A stretch of 64,000 nt of DNA, from the NCBI RefSeq assembly GCF_016773205.1, contig NZ_JAETWB010000001.1, positions 1,302,001 to 1,366,000 of the forward strand, given 5' to 3'. The notes beneath the pieces were generated by a model. The model ran no database searches. It saw only the letters and a program-made list of their open reading frames with translations, and had not been told where the DNA came from. The DNA is from Belnapia arida. Its GTDB lineage: Bacteria; Pseudomonadota; Alphaproteobacteria; Acetobacterales; Acetobacteraceae. The first letter of the stretch is position 1, and each line of letters opens with the position of its first letter. The translations under genes and the position numbers were made by a program. Below, piece by piece: positions 27,105 to 34,404 of the stretch.

Positions 27105-27140
27105 GCGCGGTCCAGGCCCCCTTGCCAGGACTGGCCGCGC
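27105..27140. promoter_or_regulatory. Operator-like inverted repeat between SDR operon and dctP
   Basis: GCGCGG-T-CCAG (27105-27115) and CTGG-CCGCGC (27131-27140) form 10 complementary base pairs interrupted only by one bulged T, across a 15-base spacer. It sits midway between two divergent starts (27080 and 27197), where a regulator of both the operon and the receptor would bind. No regulator gene is adjacent. Confidence 0.4.
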
Positions 27141-27196
27141 TGGGACAGCTTTCGTTCCGAGGCCGCGGCATAAGGCGGCGAAGGGAGAACGTCGTC

Positions 27197-28195
27197 ATGA
27201 ATCGCCTGTTCAGCGCGCTCGCGGGCGCAGCGCTTGGCCTGTTCGCGTCATCGGCCCTGGTTCCACCCGCCCTGGCGCAGACGCGCTGGGTGATGGCGAC
27301 ACCCTATGCGGAGGCGAATTTCCACACGCGTAACGTCCGCGCCTTCCTGGCCGATATCGAGCAGGCGACGGGCGGGCGGCTGGCCGTGCAGGCGCACCAC
27401 AACGGGACGCTGCTGGCGATGCCGCAGATCAAGCGCGGGGTGCAGACCGGGCAGGTGCAGCTCGGCGAGATCCTGCTCTCGGCCTATGGCAACGAGGACC
27501 CGTTCTTCGAGGTGGATAGCGTGCCCTTCCTCGCCGATACCGTCGAGGCGGCGGGTGCGCTGCACCGGGCGACGGAGCCCTATATCCGGGCGCGCTTCGA
27601 GCGGCAGGGGCTGACCCTGCTCTACATGGTCAACTGGACCGGGCAGGGTTTCTATACGCGGGAGCCGCTGCAATCCGTCGAGGCGCTGAAGGGGACGCGG
27701 ATGCGGGCCTTCAACAACCTGACCTTCCGCTTCGCCGAGCTGCTGGGGGCGCAGCCCGTCACCGTGCAGGTGCCGGAGATCCCGCAGGCCTTTGCCACCA
27801 ACGTGGTCAATGTGCTCTTCACCTCGGCGCAGACGGGGGTGGATGCGAGCGCCTGGGACTTCGCGCGCCACTTCACCGATGTGGGCGGGATGCGGCCGCG
27901 GAATGCGGTCTTCGCCAATAGCCGGGCGCTGGCCACGCTCGATGCGGCGCAGCGGGCGGCGGTGATGGAGGCGGCGAAGCGGGCGGAGGCACGCGGGGCC
28001 GGGTATACGCGGGAGGCGGAGGTGGAGATGATGGGCAAGCTCCGCAGCCATGACGTGCAGGTGGCCGCGGTGGCGCCGGCGATGCAGGCGCAGCTTCGGG
28101 CCATCGGCGAGGTGCAGACGCGGGAATGGCTCGGCCGCGCTGGGAGCGAGGGCGGGCAGATGTTGGAGCGGTATCGCGCCCTACTCAGCCGGTGA
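27197..28195 (+). CDS. dctP: TRAP transporter solute-binding protein DctP
   Basis: This 332-residue periplasmic receptor of a TRAP transporter binds organic acids for sodium-driven uptake by DctQM. The Sec-type leader is MNRLFSALAGAALGLFASSA, ending near PPALAQT. The mature protein shows GRLAVQAHHNGTLLAMPQIK, VQLGEILLSAYGNED, the ligand-contacting KGTRMRAFNN with its conserved Arg, and FTSAQTGVDASAWDF. Unlike the Bug and family-5 receptors here, it has no twin-Arg. An AAGGGAGAA ribosome binding site precedes the ATG. It is divergent from the catabolic operon, which may use its ligand. The membrane subunits DctQ and DctM are not in the window. Confidence 0.92.
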   Translation: MNRLFSALAGAALGLFASSALVPPALAQTRWVMATPYAEANFHTRNVRAFLADIEQATGGRLAVQAHHNGTLLAMPQIKRGVQTGQVQLGEILLSAYGNEDPFFEVDSVPFLADTVEAAGALHRATEPYIRARFERQGLTLLYMVNWTGQGFYTREPLQSVEALKGTRMRAFNNLTFRFAELLGAQPVTVQVPEIPQAFATNVVNVLFTSAQTGVDASAWDFARHFTDVGGMRPRNAVFANSRALATLDAAQRAAVMEAAKRAEARGAGYTREAEVEMMGKLRSHDVQVAAVAPAMQAQLRAIGEVQTREWLGRAGSEGGQMLERYRALLSR

Positions 28196-28239
28196 GTCGG
28201 GCCGCATAGTGCGGCGCAGCATCGGTGGAGGATCGGGCG

Positions 28240-28977
28240 ATGGTGGCATTGGTGACGGGTGCGCAGCAGGGAATCGGGCGGGCCTGTGCCCTCGCCCTTG
28301 CGGCGGCGGGGCATGATGTCGCCATCAACTGGCTCGATGACCGGGCGGCGGCGGAGGCCGTCGCAGAGGGTGTGCGGGCAGCGGAGCGCAAGGCCGCCCT
28401 CGTGCAGGGAGATGTCGGCGCGGGGGCCAGGGCCTGCGCGGCGCTGGTCGAGGCCGCCTCGGCGGCGCTCGGGACGGTCGAGGTGCTGGTCAACAATGCG
28501 GGGATCTTTCCGCGGGCCGAGTTCCTCGAAATGGAGGAAGGCCAGTGGGATCAGGTCTTCGCCGTCAACCTGAAGGGCAGCGTGTTCTGTGCGCAGGCGG
28601 CGGCAAGGGGGATGGTGGCGGCGGGCGTGAAGGGGTGCATCGTCAACCTCGCCTCCTCCGCCGTGCGGGGAACGCCGGTCGGGGTGCATTACAGCGCGAC
28701 GAAGAACGGCGTCGTGGGCATCACCCGGTCGATGGCGCTGGCGCTGGCGTCGCATGGCATCCGGGTGAATGCGATTGCGCCGGGGCTGACCGATACGGCG
28801 CAGCCGCGCCATGGCAACAGCGACGAGGAAGTGCGGGCGATGGGGGCGGCGCTGCCGCTCGGGCGGCTGGGGCGGCCGGAGGATATCGCCGACATGGCCG
28901 TCTTCCTGGCCTCGCCCGGAGCGGGGTGGATCACCGGGCAGGTCTATCACGTCAATGGCGGCGGCTACATGCCGTGA
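28240..28977 (+). CDS. Short-chain dehydrogenase/reductase
   Basis: This 245-residue SDR carries TGAQQGIG near the N-terminus, VLVNNAGIFPRA, the catalytic Ser in NLASSAVRG, YSATK, APGLTDTAQPRHG and a C-terminal YHVNGGGYMP. It resembles 3-oxoacyl-ACP-reductase/sugar-dehydrogenase-type members but the substrate is not evident. The ATG at 28240 is chosen because GGAGG lies at 28226-28230. It follows dctP by 44 bp on the same strand, so it may belong to the same transcript, and it is convergent with the phosphatase gene: TGA and TCA abut as TGATCA. Confidence 0.9.
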   Translation: MVALVTGAQQGIGRACALALAAAGHDVAINWLDDRAAAEAVAEGVRAAERKAALVQGDVGAGARACAALVEAASAALGTVEVLVNNAGIFPRAEFLEMEEGQWDQVFAVNLKGSVFCAQAAARGMVAAGVKGCIVNLASSAVRGTPVGVHYSATKNGVVGITRSMALALASHGIRVNAIAPGLTDTAQPRHGNSDEEVRAMGAALPLGRLGRPEDIADMAVFLASPGAGWITGQVYHVNGGGYMP

Positions 28978-29727
28978 TCATTCCAGCAGCAGGTTGCGGA
29001 GGCGCTCCAGGCGCGAAGCGGTGAGGCCGAGGCCGCGCTCCAGCAGCAGCGGCATCGCGCCGCCATGGGCCTCCACGGCGGCGTCGAGGGCGGCTTCCAG
29101 CAGTTCGGGATGGGTGGCGTAGAGCGCATCCGCGAGGGGCTTGGGCGTGCCGGGGGGCAGCGCCAAATCGCGGCGCCAGATGCGGTCGGTGGCGCGGTAG
29201 TCCTCCATCACCGTGTCGCGGCTGGCGCCGAGGGCGGTGAGGATCAGCGCGGCGGCGAGGCCGGTGCGGTCCTTGCCGGCGGAGCAGTGGAAGAGCAGCG
29301 CGTGTCGCTCCGGCTCCAGCAGCAGGTCGAAGAGGCCGCGATAGGCGCCGATGAAGCGGGTGCCGTAGTCGAGATAGGCGCGACGGAGGAGGTCGACCAC
29401 ATCCTCTCCCGTCGACAACTCGCGCTGCATGAGGTCGGCGAGCGAGGCGCCGACCGTCGGCTCGATGGGGAGGTGGATGCGCTCGGCACCCGTTGGCAGG
29501 CGGGAGGGGCGGTGGGCGGCTTCCTCGATGCCGCGGAGGTCGCAGACGGTGCGCAGGCCGAGGCTGGCGATGGTGTCCACGTCGCGCTCAGTGAGGTGGG
29601 CAAGGGTGGCGGAGCGGTAGAGGTGGCCGAGGCGGAGGCGGCGGCCATCGGCCATCTGCCAGCCGCCGAGGTCGCGCAGGTTGGAGGCGCCGTCGAGGGG
29701 GATGGAGATGGGGAGGTCTTCGGTCAT
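28978..29727 (-). CDS. Tyrosine/serine-type protein phosphatase (Y_phosphatase3 family)
   Basis: This 249-residue cysteine phosphatase resembles mycobacterial PtpB-type enzymes. The N-terminal family motif is SNLRDLGGWQ, then LYRSATLAHLT and TVCDLRG. The P-loop is HCSAGKDRTG, with nucleophile Cys148 and Arg154. The enzyme would dephosphorylate phosphotyrosine, phosphoserine or phosphoinositide substrates. There is no signal peptide. The ATG at 29727 lies after a GAGGAACC-type ribosome binding site on the minus strand. The upstream region contains a copy of the hairpin repeat described at 29775. Confidence 0.88.
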   Translation of the reverse strand: MTEDLPISIPLDGASNLRDLGGWQMADGRRLRLGHLYRSATLAHLTERDVDTIASLGLRTVCDLRGIEEAAHRPSRLPTGAERIHLPIEPTVGASLADLMQRELSTGEDVVDLLRRAYLDYGTRFIGAYRGLFDLLLEPERHALLFHCSAGKDRTGLAAALILTALGASRDTVMEDYRATDRIWRRDLALPPGTPKPLADALYATHPELLEAALDAAVEAHGGAMPLLLERGLGLTASRLERLRNLLLE

Positions 29728-29774
29728 CGGGGGTTCCTCGGCAGCGTTGGGAATGGTTGTAGCAGGTTTCGAAT

Positions 29775-29850
29775 GGGGCCTTGCCCCTCCCCAGCGAGAG
29801 GCCCTGCGGCCTTTGGTGGGGAGTTCGAGGGAATTGGAGGCATTGCCTCC
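29775..29850. repeat. Bipartite hairpin repeat, copy 1
   Basis: Three short perfect stems lie in a row in the 199-bp gap between the phosphatase and the next SDR: GGGGC-CTT-GCCCC (29775-29787), AGGCC-CTGC-GGCCT (29799-29812) followed by TTGG, and GGAGGC-ATT-GCCTCC (29836-29850). The first two match in sequence and order the element at 59702-59758. This copy lies upstream of the divergent starts, so it is not a simple terminator. Confidence 0.5.
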
Positions 29851-29926
29851 CATGTCGCTTCAAGGGCGGTTGACGCCAGGCGAAAGCGGCAGGGACACTC
29901 GCCTTCAACAACCAGGAGGAACGCCC

Positions 29927-30718
29927 ATGCCCGGATCATCACTGTTCGACCTCAGCGGCAAGGTCGCCATCGTCACCGGCGGGTCGCGCGGCATCGGCCG
30001 GGCCATCGCCGAGCGGATGGCGGAGCACGGGGCGAAGGTGGTCGTCTCCTCCCGCAAGCTCGATGCCTGCCAGGTCGTGGTTGACGGCATCACGGCCAAG
30101 GGGGGCGAAGCGGTCGCCATGGCCTGCAACATCGGGCGGAAGCCGGAGCTGCAAGCGCTGGCGGACGAGACCATCGCCCGTTGGGGTGGCGTCGACATCC
30201 TGGTCTGCAATGCGGCGATCAACCCGCATTTCGGGCCGGCGATGGGCATTCCCGACGAGGTCTTCGACAAGATGATGGCGACCAACATCAAGTCGAACAT
30301 GTGGCTGTCGCATATGTGCATCCCGAGCATGGAGGCGCGGGGCGGGGGCGCGATCGTCATCATCTCCTCGATCGGGGGATACCGGGGCTCGGTCAATCTC
30401 GGCGCCTATGCGATCACCAAGGCGGCGGACCTGCAGCTGGCGCGGAACCTGGCCTGCGAATGGGGACCGAAGAACATCCGGGTGAATTGCATCGCACCTG
30501 GCCTGGTCAGGACCGACTTCGCCCGGGCGCTGTGGGAGGACCCGGCGAACTACAAGAAGCGGACGCGGGACACGCCGCTGAAGCGGATCGGCGAGCCGGA
30601 CGAGATCGCGGGGGCGGCGGTCTTTCTCGCCTCGCCCGCGGGGAGCTTCATGACCGGGCAGAGCATGATCATCGATGGCGGGGTGACCTGCGGGTCTCCG
30701 GCAAACGCGGAAGACTAG
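29927..30718 (+). CDS. Short-chain dehydrogenase/reductase (FabG/DHRS4-like)
   Basis: This 263-residue SDR has IVTGGSRGIGRAIAERMAEH, ILVCNAAINPH, IISSIGGYRG with the catalytic Ser, YAITK and NCIAPGLVRTDFAR, ending IIDGGVTCGSP. The pattern resembles DHRS4-type carbonyl reductases and FabG relatives. The AGGAGGA sequence just upstream fixes the ATG at 29927. The gene stands alone: it is divergent from the phosphatase and separated from prkA by 404 bp. A physiological substrate cannot be assigned. Confidence 0.9.
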   Translation: MPGSSLFDLSGKVAIVTGGSRGIGRAIAERMAEHGAKVVVSSRKLDACQVVVDGITAKGGEAVAMACNIGRKPELQALADETIARWGGVDILVCNAAINPHFGPAMGIPDEVFDKMMATNIKSNMWLSHMCIPSMEARGGGAIVIISSIGGYRGSVNLGAYAITKAADLQLARNLACEWGPKNIRVNCIAPGLVRTDFARALWEDPANYKKRTRDTPLKRIGEPDEIAGAAVFLASPAGSFMTGQSMIIDGGVTCGSPANAED

Positions 30719-31122
30719 CGGTTGGCGCGGGGATTGCTAGGTCAGGCCTGGCGGTCCCCGCGGCGGGAGGCACCGTGCCGGGTTGCCTTGACTGGCGTAG
30801 CGCGACTCAGTTTCGAAATGTTGCCGCTGCCTGCGAGAGCTTGATGAATCGTGGCTTCATACCATGGGCACCATGTCATGAAGTGTCACAGACACCATTG
30901 CCCATGGCGATTTGCCGCAGCCGCGACGAGCGCCGCCTTTGACTTGGCGGAGCCCTCTGGCAATGGTCCCGGGAGGGGCTAACCCCTGCCCTCCCCTTCC
31001 CGTGATTTGCAGTCTACAGGGGCGCGGTGCGCCGCAGCAATAAAAGTTTACCGCAATCGGCTGGCCCATTCCGCACACTGTCTGCGTTGCCATCTAACTG
31101 GCAGCGCTTGCAGGGGCGGCCG
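30719..31122. other. 404-bp non-coding leader/promoter region upstream of prkA
   Basis: No plausible gene is visible. The region holds a cluster of inverted repeats (described at 30844), a GGGAGGG / CCCTCCC hairpin with 7-bp arms at 30971-30995, and a short AT-rich patch (AATAAAAGTTTA) near 31039-31050 that could be part of a promoter. A TTGACT at 30939 might be a -35 element but has no good -10 partner. Confidence 0.5.
30844..30907. promoter_or_regulatory. Nested stem-loops upstream of prkA
   Basis: ATGAA / TTCAT (30844-30848, 30856-30860) form a first stem. CCATGGGCA (30862-30870) and TGCCCATGG (30899-30907) are perfect 9-bp arms. Inside their 28-base spacer GTGTC-ACA-GACAC (30883-30895) makes an inner hairpin. 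The nesting suggests a regulator site or a structured leader controlling the stress-type prkA operon. Confidence 0.45.
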
Positions 31123-33069
31123 ATGAACAGCATGCAGGACATCTTCGCCGATTATGCCCGGGGTTATGAGTCCCGGCGCGAAACAGACATGTCCATTTCG
31201 GAATATCTGGAAGGCTGCCGGAAGGATCCGGGTTACTACGCCAGTGCCCCCGAACGTATCCTCAAGGCAATCGGCGAGCCGACCGTGGTGGATACCGCGA
31301 AGGACGTGCGGCTCGGGCGAATCTTCCTGAACCGGACCATCCGCGTCTATCCCGCCTTCTCCGAATTCTACGGCATGGAAGAGACGATCGAGCGGATCGT
31401 CGGCTTCTTCCGCCATGCTGCCCAGGGGTTGGAGGAGCGAAAGCAGATCCTCTACCTGCTGGGGCCGGTGGGCGGTGGCAAATCCTCGCTCGCCGAACGG
31501 TTGAAGGCGCTGATGGAGCAGGAGCCCATCTACGTGCTGAAGGCCGGCGACGAGATGAGCCCGGTCTTCGAAAGCCCGCTTGGCCTCTTCGACCCGGAGC
31601 GGATGGGGCCGATGCTGGAGGACCGCTATGGCATTCCCCGCAGGCGCCTGACGGGGCTGATGAGCCCCTGGGCACTGAAGCGGCTGGATGCCTTCGGCGG
31701 CGACATCTCGCAGTTCCGGGTGGTGAAGGTCAGGCCGTCGCGGCTGCGGCAGATCGCCATCGCCAAGACCGAGCCGGGCGATGAGAACAACCAGGACATC
31801 TCCTCGCTGGTCGGCAAGGTGGACATCCGCAAGCTCGAGATGTTCGGGCAGAACGATCCTGATGCCTATAGCTTCTCGGGCGGGCTGAACCGGGCGAACC
31901 AGGGCGTCCTGGAGTTCGTCGAGATGTTCAAGGCGCCGATCAAGATGCTCCACCCGCTGCTGACCGCGACGCAGGAGGGGAATTACATCGGCACCGAGAA
32001 TATCGGCGCCCTCCCCTTCCAGGGCATCATTCTGGCCCACAGCAACGAGTCAGAGTGGCAGAGCTTCAAGAACAACAAGAACAACGAAGCCTTCATCGAC
32101 CGCATCTACGTCATCAAGGTGCCCTACTGCCTTCGGGTCACCGAGGAGCAGAAGATCTACGATAAGCTGGTCTCCTCCTCGGAGCTGTCGGCCGCGCCAT
32201 GCGCCCCGGCGACCTTGGAGATGCTGGCGCGGTTCACGGTGCTTTCGCGGCTGAAGAAGCACGAGAATTCCAACGTCTACGCCAAGATGCGGGTCTACGA
32301 CGGCGAGTCGCTCAAGGAGACCGACCCGCGGGCGAAGAACCTGCAGGAGTACCGGGACGCGGCCGGGCCCGACGAGGGTATGGAGGGGGCCTCGACCCGC
32401 TTCGCCTTCAAGGTGCTGGCAGCGGCCTTCAATTACGACACGACCGAGATCGCGGCCGACCCCGTCCACCTGATGTACGTGCTGGAGCAGACCATCCGGC
32501 GCGAGCAGCTGCCGGACGAGACGGAGAAGCGCTACCTCGAGTTCATCAAGGGTGAGCTTGCGCCGCGCTACGCGGAGTTCATCGGCAACGAGATCCAGAA
32601 GGCTTATCTCGAGTCGTACAACGACTACGGCCAGAACCTCTTCGACCGCTACGTCGCCTATGCCGACGCCTGGGTCGAGGACATGGACTTCAAGGACCCC
32701 GACACCGGCCAGATGATGAACCGGGAGCTGCTGAACCAGGAGCTCACCAAGATCGAGAAGCCGGCCGGCATCGCCAACCCCAAGGATTTCCGTAACGAGG
32801 TGGTGAAGTTTGCCCTACGCGCCCGGGCCAACCGGGGCGGGCGCAACCCCTCTTGGACCTCCTACGAAAAGATCCGCGAGGTGATCGAGCGGCGCATGTT
32901 CAGCCAGGTGGAAGACCTGTTGCCGGTGATCTCCTTCGGCTCAAAGAAGGATGGCGAGAGCGAGAAGAAGCACGGGGAGTTCGTGCAACGCATGGTCTCC
33001 CGGGGTTATACCGAAAGACAGGTCCGCCGGCTTGTTGAGTGGTACATGCGTGTGAAGCAGGCCGGCTGA
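31123..33069 (+). CDS. prkA: PrkA serine protein kinase / AAA+ ATPase (YeaG)
   Basis: This 648-residue cytoplasmic protein of the PrkA/YeaG family has an N-terminal AAA+ domain and a C-terminal kinase-like domain. Members have reported serine-kinase or AAA+ protease activity and act in stationary phase and nitrogen or carbon stress. The Walker A motif is GPVGGGKSS (114-122). Other family landmarks are YVLKAGDEMSPVFESPLGLF, SFSGGLNRANQGVLEFVEMFK, TATQEGNYIG, ALPFQGIILAHSNESEW and the C-terminal VSRGYTERQVRRLVEWYMR. The ATG at 31123 gives a normal length. It leads the conserved trio with a DUF444 protein and SpoVR, 30 bp apart. Confidence 0.95.
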   Translation: MNSMQDIFADYARGYESRRETDMSISEYLEGCRKDPGYYASAPERILKAIGEPTVVDTAKDVRLGRIFLNRTIRVYPAFSEFYGMEETIERIVGFFRHAAQGLEERKQILYLLGPVGGGKSSLAERLKALMEQEPIYVLKAGDEMSPVFESPLGLFDPERMGPMLEDRYGIPRRRLTGLMSPWALKRLDAFGGDISQFRVVKVRPSRLRQIAIAKTEPGDENNQDISSLVGKVDIRKLEMFGQNDPDAYSFSGGLNRANQGVLEFVEMFKAPIKMLHPLLTATQEGNYIGTENIGALPFQGIILAHSNESEWQSFKNNKNNEAFIDRIYVIKVPYCLRVTEEQKIYDKLVSSSELSAAPCAPATLEMLARFTVLSRLKKHENSNVYAKMRVYDGESLKETDPRAKNLQEYRDAAGPDEGMEGASTRFAFKVLAAAFNYDTTEIAADPVHLMYVLEQTIRREQLPDETEKRYLEFIKGELAPRYAEFIGNEIQKAYLESYNDYGQNLFDRYVAYADAWVEDMDFKDPDTGQMMNRELLNQELTKIEKPAGIANPKDFRNEVVKFALRARANRGGRNPSWTSYEKIREVIERRMFSQVEDLLPVISFGSKKDGESEKKHGEFVQRMVSRGYTERQVRRLVEWYMRVKQAG

Positions 33070-33099
33070 CCCAGAACTGGACCGCGAGGCGCCTGCTCG

Positions 33100-34404
33100 A
33101 TGCAGATCCTGGATCGCCGCCTGAACCCAAGCGGCCGTAGCCTGCCCAACCGCCAGCGCTTCCTGCGCCGGGCGAAATCCCTGGTGCAGGAGGCGGTGCG
33201 GGACGCCTCGGCGAAGCGGGATATCCGCAGCGCCGATGAGGGGGGGGAGGTCTCGATCCCCCTCCATGGCATCCGCGAGCCGAGCTTCCACCATGGCTCC
33301 GGCGGCAGCCGCGACCATGTGCTGCCGGGCAATAAGGAGTACCGCGAGGGCGACGAGATCCAGCGGCCGCCGAGCGGCGGCGGCGGCGGTGGCTCCGAGG
33401 GTTCGCCTGAGGGCGGGGGAGAGGATGCCTTCCGCTTCGTGCTTACGCGGGAGGAGTTCCTGTCGCTCTTCCTCGACGACCTGGAACTGCCCGACCTCGC
33501 CAAGCGAAGGCTGGTCGAAGGGGCGGATCCGGCCTGGCACCGGGCGGGCTACTCGGTGGCGGGGACGCCCTCGAACCTGTCGCTGGCCCGGACCATGCGG
33601 AACAGCCTGTCGCGTCGCATTGCGCTGAAGCGGCCGAAGCCCGAGGCGGTGGCGGCGCTGGAGGCGGAGATCGCCGCGCTGGAGGGGCAGCCGGGCAGCG
33701 AGGAGCAGGTCGCCAAGCTGAAGGCGGAACTGGCGATCCAGCTCAGGCGCAGCCAGCGCATCCCCTGGATCGACCCGATCGACGTGCGGTACCGGCGGTT
33801 CGAGCCTGTCCCGCGCCCGGTGGCCCGCGCCGTCATGTTCTGCCTGATGGACGTCTCGGGCAGCATGACCGAGGACATGAAGGACCTCGCCAAGCGCTTC
33901 TACACGCTGCTCTATATCTTCCTGCAGCGGCGCTACAAGCATGTGGACATCGTCTTCATCCGCCACACGCATGAGGCGGCGGAGGTGGACGAGCAGACCT
34001 TCTTCCACAGCCGGGAGACTGGTGGCACGCTGGTCTCGACCGCGCTTGAGGAGATGCGGAAGGTGGTGGCGGACCGCTACCCGCCGACCGACTGGAACAT
34101 CTACGCGGCGCAGGCCTCGGATGGCGATAATGCCGCGGGCGACAGCCAGCGGACGGCCCGCCTGCTGATCGACGAGGTTCTGCCGGCCTGCCAGTACTAT
34201 GCCTATATCGAGGTCGGGCGCGACGGCGAGCATGGCATGCCGGGCTTCCCGCGGGGCCCTACAGACCTTTGGCGGACCTACGAGCAGTTGGTCAGCGCCG
34301 GCGCGCCGATGGCGATGAAGAAGGTGCGCAACCGGCGGGACATCTTCCCCGTCTTCCGCGAGCTCTTCGCCAAGCGCGGTTTGCTGGAGGAGGCCAAGGC
34401 ATGA
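33100..34404 (+). CDS. yeaH: YeaH/YhbH family (DUF444) von Willebrand A-like protein
   Basis: This 434-residue DUF444 protein is the constant partner of PrkA and SpoVR. The N-terminus (QILDRRLNPSGRSLPNRQRF) and VSIPLHGIREPSFHHGSGG are typical, followed by a Gly-rich linker. The second half is a vWA-like domain with a MIDAS-type motif, MDVSGSMTEDMKD. Later come FIRHTHEAAEVDEQTFFHS, ETGGTLVSTALEEM and YAAQASDGDNAAGD. It probably scaffolds or is a substrate of the PrkA kinase. Its stop overlaps the spoVR start (ATGA), showing coupling. Confidence 0.94.
   Translation: MQILDRRLNPSGRSLPNRQRFLRRAKSLVQEAVRDASAKRDIRSADEGGEVSIPLHGIREPSFHHGSGGSRDHVLPGNKEYREGDEIQRPPSGGGGGGSEGSPEGGGEDAFRFVLTREEFLSLFLDDLELPDLAKRRLVEGADPAWHRAGYSVAGTPSNLSLARTMRNSLSRRIALKRPKPEAVAALEAEIAALEGQPGSEEQVAKLKAELAIQLRRSQRIPWIDPIDVRYRRFEPVPRPVARAVMFCLMDVSGSMTEDMKDLAKRFYTLLYIFLQRRYKHVDIVFIRHTHEAAEVDEQTFFHSRETGGTLVSTALEEMRKVVADRYPPTDWNIYAAQASDGDNAAGDSQRTARLLIDEVLPACQYYAYIEVGRDGEHGMPGFPRGPTDLWRTYEQLVSAGAPMAMKKVRNRRDIFPVFRELFAKRGLLEEAKA

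Noticed and set aside
31099-31112. TGGCAGCGCTTGCA resembles a sigma-54 promoter before prkA, attractive because yeaG is NtrC-controlled in E. coli.
   Set aside because: Only 8 bases separate the GG and GC dinucleotides, whereas sigma-54 needs 10; the spacing is strict.
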